From Acanthococcus lagerstroemiae (taxonomy: Eukaryota; Arthropoda; Insecta; Hemiptera; Eriococcidae), in NCBI GenBank assembly GCA_031841125.1, contig CM063111.1:35352955-35416954 (forward strand): 64,000 bases of DNA, written 5' to 3'. This document shows positions 48,405-58,110 of this stretch, one piece after another; positions within the stretch are counted from its first letter, which is position 1; each line of letters begins with the position of its first letter. A program made the position numbers and the translations under genes. The notes beneath the pieces are model-generated. The model made no database searches. It was given only the letters and a program-made list of their open reading frames with translations, and had not been told where the DNA came from.

Positions 48405-50902
48405 TCTCTCTATATATTATAAACCGAAACTCCTCCTCCCCCTCATGGAAAATACTCCATGGAGCCTGATATCTAAATCCCGGCCTTCGTCCCTACCACC
48501 TCCTCCCTCTCCTCCGTGGCTGCGGAGGGGTAGCCTACCCCTGGAGGGGCCATCGCCACCTCCGGGAGAAAAAAACGCACTGCGGGTTGCCTATCTAAAA
48601 ATCAGAAAAACTAGGGGCTTCGCCCCCTGGCCGCTTCGCGGCCCATCCTCCGCCACCACAGTCCTCAGTGTTTGGTCTGAAGCTTTTGTTCTTGAGTTGA
48701 GGTTTGCGTTGTTCTTCTTTTGCTCCCCTTCTATCAGCGGTCCTCAATCTTCCACCATGACCCCCTTCCATCCTTTCTTCATCACGAGCCCACGACCCCC
48801 TCGTTGACCATGGTTGCTCTCCGCCTCCACGGTCACAACTCAACAGTCGCAGCTCTCCTCAGCCACAAACTCCTTCCCCACAATGGCCATAGTCCTCCAT
48901 CTAGTCTCCCCCCGAGTGCCCTCCATTAGGACCACGTTCTTTGACCACCCCACACCACTATGGCCTTCATTTCTGACCACACACCCCACCAAGACCTCTT
49001 CACTCATCACTACGACTTCCCCAATGGCGGCCATAGTCCCTCTCTACAGCCTTCCCCTTCCGCGGCTTCATCACCCTACGGCCTCCGCGCTCAACCATCC
49101 TACGGCCTCCTCGCTCAACCTCCACGAAGATCCCCTGGTCCTCCAACCAGGAGCTTTTACCACCATGACCACCCCTCTTCTACGAGAACTCTTCCCTTCA
49201 AGACCACCTGCCCGGGACCAGAACCTTCCGCACCATGGCCTTCATTTGCCTTCCCGGCCGCCTCTCTCACCAAGGACTTCCTCCTGCACCAGGACCTCTT
49301 ACTCACCATTACCCCCTCCCCACTCGAGACCTTTACCTCCCTATACAGTCCCCGCCACCATCGTGGTTTTCCTCCCCTTTAGGAGCTCCCTCCTCTACCA
49401 TGAGTACCTCTTACACCCCCGGGTTTTTATCTACCCAAATTTTACTGTCCCTCTATGATCCTCACCCACCACTACCTCCTCCTTCCTCAATGGCCACCCT
49501 CTCCCACCAAGGATTTCCTCCGTCACAAAGACCTCTTACCCACGACTACCCTTGGGCTTCATCTTCCTATGGCCCTCCAACCCCCTTGAAGCTAAATGAC
49601 CATCCACCCAGGAGCTCTCACAACCATGACCACCCCTCCCCCCGAGAACCCTTCCTCATGAAGACCCCACCCCGCCACCAGCCCTTCCGCACCACGGCCA
49701 TTTCTCTCCAAAGTCCCCTCTCTCACCAAGGACTTTCTCCTCCAGCAGGTCCTCTTACTCCCACCCCACCCAGGGCCTTCATCTCCGTCCACAGCCCTGC
49801 CCCACAGGTGTCCTCCTCCCCCTTCAGGAGCTCCCTTCTCAACCATGAACCCTCTCCTGAGGGTAGGCTACCTCTGGAAAATCGAGCAATTAAGGGGCGA
49901 AGTAGGCAACCTGCAGCGACTTGTGATCTTGAAGATTATGGGTAATTATGTCATTTTATGCCTTATTATGTTGGTTATGTATTAAAACTTGGACATCTTT
50001 TATGATCGAACAGATTATGTCCTTGAAAGTAGTTGATCTGCCCCCTGTAATCTCTCTATATACTAAAAAAGTAAAATCCGCCACCCCCACCGCCGCCACC
50101 ACCTCCAGGAGGAAAAAACCGCACTGCGATTAAGGCCGTAATTGGGGAGGGTGTAGTGATTGGTGAAGAGGTCTTGATGGGGGCGTGGTACGTGAACAGA
50201 AATGAAGACCATAGTGGTATGGAGGTGGTCGGGAGGACGTGGTCTTAATAGGGGGAGGGCACTCGGGGTGGAAGAGGATGATCGAGGAGGGGAGACTAGG
50301 TGGAGGACTGGGTGATGATCGGAAGGATGAACGGAGGGTGCCATGTGGGGGAGAAGCTGTGGACGGAGAAAGTCATGGAGCGAGGAAGAGGGTAATGTGA
50401 AGAGATTAGGGCTCAGGTGGTGGAGGTCGGTTGTGGTGATGGTCAATGATGATTGTAGAGGTTAGGAGAAAGTCCAAGTGAGAGGGAAGGGTTCGCAGGG
50501 AGGGATACTGCGGAGATAAAAGACCATGGGGTGGTCATTGAAGCCTCTGGTAGATTATGGCCGTTGTGGGGGAGGAGTTCGTGGCTGAGAAGGGCTGCGA
50601 CTGTTGAAGTGTGACCATGGAGGCCGAGAGCAACTGTGGTGAACGAGGGGGTCGTCGTGGAGGAGGAGGCTTGTGATGAACAAAGGATGGAAGGGGGTTC
50701 ATGGTGGAAGATTGAGGACCGCTGATAGAGGGGGAGCAAAAGAAGCCCAAAGCAAACGTCAACTCAGGAAAAAAAGTTTTAGACCAAGCACTGAGGACTG
50801 TGGTGGTCGGACGAGGCGCGAAGCGCCGAGGAAGACCGGCACGAGCGGAGCGAGTGTCGGCTGGAGGCTGGGCCGCGAAGCGGCCAGGGAGCGAAGCCCC
50901 CA
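48405..50902. mobile_element. GC-rich composite of inverted Helitron-like sequences
   Basis: TCTCTCTATATATTATAAAC begins at 48405 and the closely related TCTCTCTATATACTAAAAAA at 50051; each lies within AAT|C context, and TC-plus-AT-rich starts are typical of Helitron 5' ends. From 48612 to about 49040 the plus strand matches the reverse complement of 50902 to about 50120 (hairpin GGGGCTTCGCCCC, then GGCCGCTTCGCGGCC, then GTCCTCAGTG). The second arm holds about 350 bp more. C dominates the plus strand up to about 49.9 kb and G dominates after 50.12 kb. Overlapping long frames (up to 236 codons, Pro/Ser/His-rich) exist in several frames only because stops are rare in C-rich DNA; I do not believe they are genes. 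No Rep/helicase is seen. Superfamily tentative; the 3' CTRR end is not located. Confidence 0.55.
49147..49850. repeat. Tandem duplication of about 460 bp inside the GC-rich island
   Basis: CCAGGAGCTTTTACCACCAT (49147) and CCAGGAGCTCTCACAACCAT (49609) begin two parallel stretches sharing CCTTCCGCACCA, TCTCTCACCAAGGACTT and AGGAGCTCCCT in order. They diverge by roughly 15-25 per cent by eye. Confidence 0.75.
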
Positions 50903-51355
50903 AGTTGAAATTAAAATTTGAATTATTTGAAATTTTAAAATATTTTCATTTAAAAATAAAGGAATTAAAATAATAAATTCTAAATCAATCAAATTACATA
51001 ATTTTTAAAAATTAAATCAAAATTAAGTAGGTTCTATTTTTCATTTTCTTGATTCAGAATTTGTGATACCTATTAAACCAAATCCTGGGAGAATTAAAAT
51101 ATAAACTTCTGGATGTCATCTCGGCTTCGCCTACAAGCTCTGTTTCAACGTTTTTTTGTTTCATATTCAATACGACATCATGAGATCATAACCAAAATTG
51201 GTCTCATTGCGAGTTAACCTATTATTCTAAATTCGATCGATTTTATTTACATTAGGCGACGTGTTCGTGCTTGTGGTTCACAACAAGACTCTCGCAAAAT
51301 CTCGATCAAAACTTTTTTTTTTGATTCGCAAACGCTACTGTGAGTGACATGAATT

Positions 51356-51592
51356 ATGCGAGCACCGTTATTTTTAACGATTTTTGTCTCGATGCCAGAG
51401 AGGCGAACGCGAAAACAAGGAACGCTTGCTATAGTTTTTTCCTTATTCCTTTGTCTCATTTGTCTGGCTGAGTTGATCCAGAAGGTCGCGGAAGAAGGAA
51501 GACCCAGTCGAATAGAACTTACCGCTCCGGAGATGCGACAATTTTATAATCGGAAGTATTCCGTGATTAGGAAATATTCAGTGGGTCGGTGA
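51356..51592 (+). CDS. Candidate small secreted/membrane protein frame, unrecognised
   Basis: There are 78 codons from ATG 51356 to TGA. An internal ATG at 51392 would place the basic start MPERRTRKQG directly before a hydrophobic run (LAIVFSLFLCLICLAELI), the layout of a signal peptide or single membrane anchor. The remaining 40 or so residues are charged (EEGRPSRIELTAPEMRQ) and end RKYSVGR. No cysteines follow the hydrophobic segment. I recognise no family; a short peptide precursor or first exon is possible (inference). The TGA lies inside a GGTGAC that could instead be a weak splice donor. It sits in apparently non-repetitive sequence. Chance occurrence is not excluded. Confidence 0.3.
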   Translation: MRAPLFLTIFVSMPERRTRKQGTLAIVFSLFLCLICLAELIQKVAEEGRPSRIELTAPEMRQFYNRKYSVIRKYSVGR

Positions 51593-52127
51593 CACCATAA
51601 AAGAAGTAAGCCTTAAGGCCCGTAAAAGTCGAGCGAGCTTGAACTGCTTTTTCAGCTCTTGCGATTACTGAACAGGGGCGGACCGAAGCGACTTCCTAGA
51701 GCGAGGAGGGGAAAGAATTTGAACCATGTCAACTAAAAATGTCGAGGTCGTCCAGAAGGATACGTTTTCTGGTGAATTTTTCAGGGGGGGGGGGAGAGCT
51801 TATGGTTATCTACAACCGCTAATACCATCGCCAAGTGACTACATAAGGAGGAAGAGGTTCACGAATATTTTGGCCAATTCTGAATTCTAACTAGACTAAA
51901 CTCAATTTCAGATGGTTTTGATACAGCCTTGAGGAGTCCTAATAAATCCTAATACACTCTTTAAGGGATGTCAACGAATCCATACCTGGTTGAGGTGTGA
52001 GTGAAATGTTACAACTTTGCGATAAAAGTACCTTTTTTCACTTCCGTAGTTTATGTACTTGGCAAGACGTTTTCTGGTTCAGTCGATTTGCCCATCATGA
52101 GCGCTTTATATTTATTTTACTATGTAC

Positions 52128-52497
52128 TAAGGACCTTAAGATTAGGTTACACTAATGGTGAGGGTAATGCCGTATGGGAAGTATGTTGTATCCTGTCTTC
52201 CTATTGGTTATTATAGTGTGATTGGTGTATCCAATGTCTGGTGGGTTATTGCAGTATGTTGTGACCTGTCTTTCTATCGGTTGTTGAATAAACAAAGCAG
52301 ACTACACCCACCAACAAGGAAACAAGTCACAACACACCTACCACAGCATACTGTACTACATCACCACATATTGGATAAACCAGTCAGGCTATAACAACTA
52401 ATAGGAAGACAAAAACAGCAGTATTTACCAAGTTACCATACGGCATTACCTTCTGTCTCTCCACAATAAGTTGAACCTGGTTTAAGATCCTTAAAGT
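52128..52497. mobile_element. Foldback element with about 150-bp arms
   Basis: The left arm starts AAGGACCTTAAGATTAGGTT and contains GGTAATGCCGTATGG, GTCTTCCTATTGGTT and TATCCAAT. The right arm read backwards starts AAGGATCTTAAACCAGGTT and contains GGTAATGCCGTATGG, GTCTTCCTATTAGTT and TATCCAATA in the same order. The loop is about 52290-52330. Such arms would form a long hairpin. The word ACCATACGG links it to repeats at 7.8 and 45.8 kb. No coding is seen. Confidence 0.85.
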
Positions 52498-53235
52498 AAC
52501 TAGTAAGATGAATGTAAAGCATGAATGATGGCCTAAGCCCTGAAAATGTTTTACCAAATACACGTATTACCAATACGAAAAAGGTACAGTAGAACTTCCC
52601 TTAAGTGCAACCTCGCTAAGTTTAAAACTTGCTGAGTGCAATGAAAATTATATTCCCTTCACCTTCAGAAATTTTGCCCGTTATTTTGCCTCGCCCGACA
52701 GCGTTGTCAGACTGAACATTCGTTATGTAGCCAAGAGAACAACAGCTAAGAAAACTAAGAGAAGAGTCAAAACTGTAATAACACGAGTTCAATCCTGATA
52801 ACAGAATCAAAGTTGAGGAAGAAAAAAAGTTAATAAAGGACTTGAAGATAAATTGAAAATTCTAGAAGCTTTTATTAAAGAGATTAAGTTAGCTCCGAAA
52901 AAGCAACAGAGTGTTGTACTTCAGGACACTTTCACTGAAATTGAATTTTCAAATGAAGTTTTGAGTCGATTCAATTGAAACGCAGTGGGTACATAGCTAT
53001 CTGTCTCAAGTCATTACTTAGTAACCTCCACCAAACTTCCTAATGAAACTTGGATACCTTGTGTTGTAGACAATGTCCAATTCACTACTAGATGACCCTA
53101 TGAAACAATTCCATCACGTCCTAGTGTACGAGTACAATTCGTTCCTTATACAAAGGAGACACTTCAGAAATGCATTTATTGCAGGTTCGGGAAACAGACA
53201 AAATATTCACTATTTAAAAAATACTCGCTCAGCCA

Positions 53236-53529
53236 CAGGGATGTTTGTCTACATTTTTGTGTACAATGTAAACAGTGTGTAGAAAGTAGACAAATATATA
53301 CACAATTCCGTGAACGATAAAAAAAAAAGCTTTCGACTATTAAATAATGGACTGATATTAAGTGTATTTTAATTTTAATAATATGCTTCAAAACATTTAA
53401 AACTATTAATTTTACTTTCTTGACATTTATTTACACTTTACATTTATCTACACGAATTGTCTATATTACATTGTCTACATGTAGACAAATGTATTTGACT
53501 ATACCGATTTGTCTACACCAACATCCCTG
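53236..53529. mobile_element. hAT-like MITE with TGTCTACA array
   Basis: Ends CAGGGATGTTTGTCTAC and, at the right, CATCCCTG preceded by TTTGTCTACACCAA. TGTCTACA/TGTAGACAAA words repeat at both sides (53245-53295, 53455-53520). Flanks TCAGCCA and TCAGCTA match at 6 of 7, slightly short of the 8 bp expected for hAT. It does not code. Confidence 0.75.
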
Positions 53530-53629
53530 TCAGCTACTCTAATAAAGTGATATCGCGGGAGTGGGAGAGGGAATACTGAATGTTTTGTCAGCAAGAGTAA
53601 AAACGTGAGATTATTCTTCCAGACTAGCT

Positions 53630-54130
53630 TAAGACTCTACAAAGCTTTTTAAGACACTTCGGAACACTTGAAGTATCTCTTCTTTAGGCTCATTAAGACT
53701 CTTCAAGACTTGATTCAGAATAAATCCTTCAAATCTTTTAAGAATCTTTTGACTTTTTTCAAACCGATCCACATGTTCAAACTTGATTTGACTTGGAGAT
53801 TCTTCTTAGACTCATTCAAGATCTTTAAGATTATCGATAATTTAATTTTACAAATCTCTTATGTAGATCGTCAGGACTATTCATACTGATTTGGACTTTT
53901 GAGACTCTTCAAGACATCATTTAATTAGGGATTTTTAAACTTTTTAGTGAAAAATATACTCATCATCGTTTTTGGATTTGCACTTTAAGACTATTTCAGG
54001 CTTTTGAGACTTTTTTGAAATATCCTGAAATCTGATTCAAAAGACCATAACTGAGATTCTTTACATAGACACTTAAAATGCATTCTTTAGACCTGTACTA
54101 GAGATTCGAGAAGTATCGTTCACAAAACCT
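53630..54130. repeat. Degenerate AAGACTCTTC-type array
   Basis: Words near TTAAGACTC and TTCAAGACT recur about every 10-15 bp (for example 53628, 53650, 53696, 53703, 53808, 53818, 53901), with heavy divergence. It resembles the inverse of the GAGTCTTAA words at 44.6-45.7 kb. Confidence 0.55.
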
Positions 54131-54519
54131 GAAAACATGCGTCTTAAAGCAATCGTGGAATGCCTTGACGTGCCATGTCTTCAATATGACTGAAAAAGTT
54201 TGAAAAACTCTAAAAAATCAGGTCTGGAAAGTTCTTGAAATAAGAATCGAGTCGCTCGAATCCGTCACTCGTTTGACAAGAATGTCTATTCAGAAAATAA
54301 CGAATTTTGTGTACATACCAAGCAGTGACGTAGCCAGGGGGACAAAGGGAGAGAATGTCCCCCCAAGACACCTGAAATTGAATGTAAAATATGCAAAAAT
54401 GAGCAATTTTTCGCCTTTAAAATATGTTTTTTCAAAAATTTTTTGCTCGAGCAGTAATTTTACCTTCATTTTTATAAAACAGACCTCTAATATTAGCGAT
54501 TTTTAAAAATTACCTCAAT

Positions 54520-54630
54520 TTTCGACTTTTTCTTAGAAGAGGGTTCAGATAGTCCTAACAGCCTCCCCGAAGTCTCTGAGGTACTGTTCGAAAAGGACGA
54601 ATTCCAGGGCTCTGGTTGAGAGTAAAAATG
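54520..54630 (+). mobile_element. 5'-truncated SINE copy
   Basis: TTTCGACTTTT...TAGTCCTAACAGCCTCCCCGAAGTC...CTGAGGTACTGTTCGAAAAGG aligns with the body of the SINE at 38758-38972 (CCCTAACAGCCTTCCCGACG, GTAATGCTCGAAAGG, GATTCTAGAACTCGGATGGAG). The tRNA-like head is missing. Just upstream, CAGTGACGTAGCCAGGGGG at 54325 is the left end of another common MITE type whose right end is not found; the SINE piece may interrupt it. Confidence 0.7.
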
Positions 54631-54780
54631 GGGGGGGGAAGAAGGAAAAAACCCCGGTGGATAAGTTGGGAAATCATAAGCTCATTAGGATGATTGTTCA
54701 AATAATATTAATGACCTTAGAAGTCAACTCATTTGCCGAGTTCAAGAGTTGAAAAAAGTTAATGAGCTAAGCGAGCTATC

Positions 54781-55600
54781 CAGGGTTGCCAATTGCCGTT
54801 TTTCTCATGAGCCAGCCGTTGGCCATTTTGCAAGTAAAACGGCAACGCAAACTGTTGTATTCTTGAAAAATGTACTTCAGAATTCGTCGTTTTTCAGGAA
54901 GGGGAAGGGGGGAGGAAGTAACGTTTCAACATTAAGGCTCAAATTCCACTATATGAACGATGCGCAGAAGTAGTAGATGTGAAAAATGAAAAAAAAAGGG
55001 ACCTAATGAATACGTAGTTTTAGAGGTTCGAATGCCATATCCACCTAAGTAACTGTTCAGTTTTTTTCTTTTGTTTCCCAGTGTTGGGACACAAGTCTAC
55101 TAATGCGAAAAAATTGTGGGAATTGGTCAATTTTAGGGAAACCGCTCTTGTTAGTTGGTTGTTGCTTTCGTCGTACAGGGTGTCTAACAATTTTTAAAAT
55201 TGAAAATTCATGTAATTTTCATGCTTTCTCAAGCCACTTCTCATCGTTTCTTCATGAACCATTCAACATTGAGCAGCACTGAAAAACTCGCCCCCCCCCT
55301 CGTATGCATAAGTACTCACTTTATGGAAAGTGGACCAGATTGCTTTACTAACAGTTGGCTTGAGAAATTCGAGAAAACTGAAACAGAATATGAACTTGGA
55401 AACCTTTCACTCTAAATAGTGATTTGATAACTTAGCTATTGAGAAAATAAATTTACAATCGACGAAAATTCATGATTTTCTTTGAAATTTTCAAAAATCA
55501 TGCCATTTTTATGCTTTCATGCTACCTCACCAAATTCATGCTATTTTCCTGTTTTTCATGCTGTTAGACACCCTGTCGTAGGACTGAGTTGGCAGCCTTG
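54781..55600. mobile_element. hAT-like element interrupted by a second one
   Basis: Left end CAGGGTTGCCAATTGCCG, right end TTGGCAGCCTTG (10 of 12 inverted match). Flanks GAGCTATC (54773-54780) and GAGCTATT (55601-55608) match at 7 of 8. The only piece of the element right of the nested insert is 25 bp. No transposase is seen. Confidence 0.82.
55176..55575. mobile_element. hAT-like MITE with TTCATGCT array, nested
   Basis: Ends CAGGGTGTCTAACA and TGTTAGACACCCTG are exact 14-bp inverted repeats. Flanks TCGTCGTA and TCGTAGGA match at 6 of 8. TTTTCATGCTTTC/TTCATGCTATTTTC words repeat near both ends. It inserted into 54781-55600. Its ends resemble those of 14402-14724. Confidence 0.85.
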
Positions 55601-56085
55601 GAGCTATTGCATCCAGTGGTGGTTCTAGTATTTCTGCTTTTGGAGGCTGCACTTCATCTTACATACAAAAAAAAAACCACCAGTAATCTTTTTATTCTAA
55701 ACCCAAAATTGCTTTGTTCTATTACAAAAAAAAAAAAAAAAAAAAAAAAAAGAAGTCCAAAAGAGGTGGTACAGAGCAACGATAATGCAAAAATTCCCAT
55801 TTTATTATTGAAAATGAGTTGAAATGAGTCGATCCATTGTTTCAACCTGTTTCAAAGTTTATTTCTTCGTGGGTTGGAATCGAGAACTCATCATCAACAA
55901 TTCAACTATTTACAGAGGGGCTATTACTAAAAGCGTGGGGGATACTGAGGACATTATTCTTCGACAGCTTGGTGTACCCCGCACTCCCTGTCGAGAAATT
56001 TTGATACCTATTGCAACTTGCCTTTCTATGTATATATTCAACTACTGATAAGGAGACAGAACAGAAAGAGGAAAGTAACTCAGGG

Positions 56086-56223
56086 AAGGGGAGGTATAAC
56101 AGACAGTCATTTTGATATTTGATAGCAAGAAAAGTAAACAAACGTGTCGATAATTTCTCATTATCAACAAGTGTTTGTTTACTTTCCTTGCAATCAAAAT
56201 GGCTGTCCGTTATACCTCCCCTT
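56086..56223. mobile_element. Near-complete palindrome (hairpin MITE), 138 bp
   Basis: AAGGGGAGGTATAACAGACAG at the left pairs with CTGTCCGTTATACCTCCCCTT at the right. The pairing continues through CATTTTGAT, AGTAAACAAAC and TTGATAAT, leaving a loop of only a few bases (stems about 60 nt). If the MCT gene extends leftward it would lie in an intron. A transcript would fold into a long hairpin able to feed Dicer (inference). An alternative is a simple foldback MITE. Confidence 0.85.
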
Positions 56224-56671
56224 AGAGCCGCCTTACTCGGGGGGGGGGGGATTTGAGAACATTGTTCCTGGTTTACCTCGTGCCTTCTTTCCTTCAAAGA
56301 ATTCTGATACGTGCTGAACTTTACCGCTCCTTATATAAGGGTTGAAATGAGTTTAACTCCTGGTCATTTCGCTTCTTTCGACTTGTCGTTCTTTTGTACG
56401 TGTTTTTGTTTACCGATTTGAATGGTTATTGTCAAGGGTCTCGGCGGTGTCGAAACGAATATTCTTTTCACGAGGGCAGTGTCTTTTTCGCCAAAAACCT
56501 CATTTATGCAGGTAAATCTTGACTATTCCGAAGGCCGTAAACGTTTTCATGTTTTTTAACGAAGTCTGGGTATTGTTGATGGGTTTCCAAAGTGAGCGAG
56601 TGTCCTTTGAATGAACGACAAAAGTAACTACACGCCAGCCACCCGAAAATAAAGGCAGTTGGAATCCACAT

Positions 56672-56709
56672 GACATGAAAAATGCCGTAGCTGAAGGATA
56701 TACCGAAGT
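56672..56709 (-). CDS. Putative MCT exon 2 (start of second membrane helix region)
   Basis: If exon 1 is spliced to an AG acceptor at 56711-56710, the phase-1 A joins AC to make Asn, and reading continues FGISFSYGIFHV. In SLC16 proteins the first helix is followed, at the same spacing, by a D-G-x-x-Y-S-F-G-V-F pattern, so the fit is good. An alternative acceptor at 56729-56728 gives six extra residues and a worse fit. A pyrimidine-rich tract lies upstream. The 3' end is uncertain: the frame stays open to a TAA near 56504, but after HV it no longer resembles the family, so a weak GT just after HV or the next GT is likelier than read-through. No later MCT exon was found down to 54 kb. Confidence 0.5.
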
Positions 56710-57173
56710 CTCTGTGTGCAACCACGCCTGTTAAGGGTCCGATGGAATGTGGGCAGGGGGAGGCACAAAGGAAGGTCGGCTAGTTTAGTTTTTTTTTTTT
56801 TTTTCTGAAAAGGAATTTATAGAACATAGAACGGCAACAGTCGAACGGTTCGTTTTTACAATATCAAATAAGTAGGTAGATATGGATAGTAAGGCGACGC
56901 ATGCTTCCTGCACTACGCCATCTCACTGCTTAACGCTGTCATTTTGATAACAAAATTATCAGCAAATTTTTATCTAATCGAAGCTAACTCAATCGTGAAT
57001 ACATTAATGTGTTAGAAGTACATCAGTGATTACATTTTTCGAGTGCTAAATGGTTATGGTTGACATATTCGTGTGCTTCGATTTTACGAGGATGCTAAGA
57101 GAATGGCCCCTCGTGTTGACCCAGTTAATACGTATTTAGCGAACTTATTCGTTTCCAGTTCACCCTCTTACGG

Positions 57174-57273
57174 CTGACGGATCTCATACTTGAAGTGCAA
57201 TGAATACACGTTCGAATCACGTACTGACGGATCTCATACTTGAAGTGCAATAAATACACGTTCGAATCACGTA
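57174..57273. repeat. Exact-phase tandem pair, 2 x 50 bp, in MCT intron 1
   Basis: CTGACGGATCTCATACTTGA... recurs at 57224 with one difference (AATGAATAC versus AATAAATAC). A recent duplication within the 894-bp intron predicted between exon 1 and exon 2. Confidence 0.95.
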
Positions 57274-57603
57274 AACTTAGAACCGATGTTATTTCTCAGG
57301 CAAATATTATACCACTGCACGTCAGAGGATCGTAATTACTGACCAAACACTTAGAGGGCTACAAGTGCTCTACGAATTGACACATCATTGCAAATTAATC
57401 GGATCATTACTCCGGCTGCACATCGGCGATTACACGATCCGGATGGTTTTGATTGGCGATATTCCCACGTGCATTATCACGCGGCGGAGTTAACTGGATC
57501 GATAATCGCTTCCAGAAAGCTTTTGATATCAGTTCGGCTACACATGAACTTACGAGAGGAAAAGGCGACGAGCGAAAGTAGAAAATGCCGATTGTATACT
57601 TAC

Positions 57604-57775
57604 TGACTACGTGTATCATGAAGGAGGCGAACACGATGACCCAGCCCCAGCCCCCGTCCGGAGGCGCTGCCTGTTCATACGAGTCGCACTTCTGCGGCGG
57701 GCCTTTGGCCGCTGCAGCGGCGGTGCTATCTTCGCGGCCATTTTTAGCGACGCTCACTTTGCCCTGCTCGACCAT
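57604..57775 (-). CDS. Monocarboxylate transporter (SLC16/MCT-like), first coding exon
   Basis: MCTs are 12-helix plasma-membrane carriers of the major facilitator superfamily that move lactate, pyruvate or related small molecules, usually with protons. The exon encodes about 57 residues from ATG at 57775, which has A at -3 and G at +4. A short cytoplasmic tail (MVEQGKVSVAKNGRED, then an alanine run and PPQKCDSYEQA) leads into PPDGGWGWVIVFASFMIHVV. The DGGWGW at the start of helix 1 is the diagnostic SLC16 signature. The exon ends with GTC A followed by GTAAGT (57603-57598), a consensus donor in phase 1. GC content is higher than in the surroundings and continues upstream (to about 58.1 kb), consistent with a 5' exon. 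The rest of the protein is missing from the recognisable sequence, so substrate and subtype cannot be set. Confidence 0.85.
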
Positions 57776-58110
57776 TTTCGGGGTGTCTCGAAATACGCGT
57801 TGAGAAACTGGTCACCGAAATTCGCGGGAAACGCATCCCACTACGAACGGAACGGAAAAAACAGCGAATGGGACGGGATCGAGGAAAGCAGCGGCGACTC
57901 GACGAAACAGCCACCGCGAAACGAAGAGAACTGAAAATACGAATCGCTCGTCCAACACGAACAGCCGTCGAGCGGTTATCAGGTGTTTGCGTGCGAGCAG
58001 TGTGTTCGTTCGGCGCAACAAAATTCGCATTAGTTCGTCAGTGTTGCCAATTGATGGAACCGCCGGCCAGTAGGAAAGTATCGAAAGTAGGTCAAGAGTC
58101 AACTATTACG
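57776..58110 (-). promoter_or_regulatory. Probable 5' leader/promoter region of the MCT gene
   Basis: This tract directly upstream of the MCT start is rich in CG dinucleotides (ACGAAC, TCGCGG, GCGGCGACTCG), in contrast to the AT-rich surroundings, as is common for 5' exons and core promoters. No TATA box or clear initiator was found, so the transcription start is not placed. CAGTGTTGCCAATTGATGG at 58039 resembles a hAT-type end, but no partner was found. Confidence 0.35.

Noticed and set aside
48814..49945. Proline-rich structural protein
   Set aside because: Open in several frames at once because of C-rich composition inside a repeat-bearing element.
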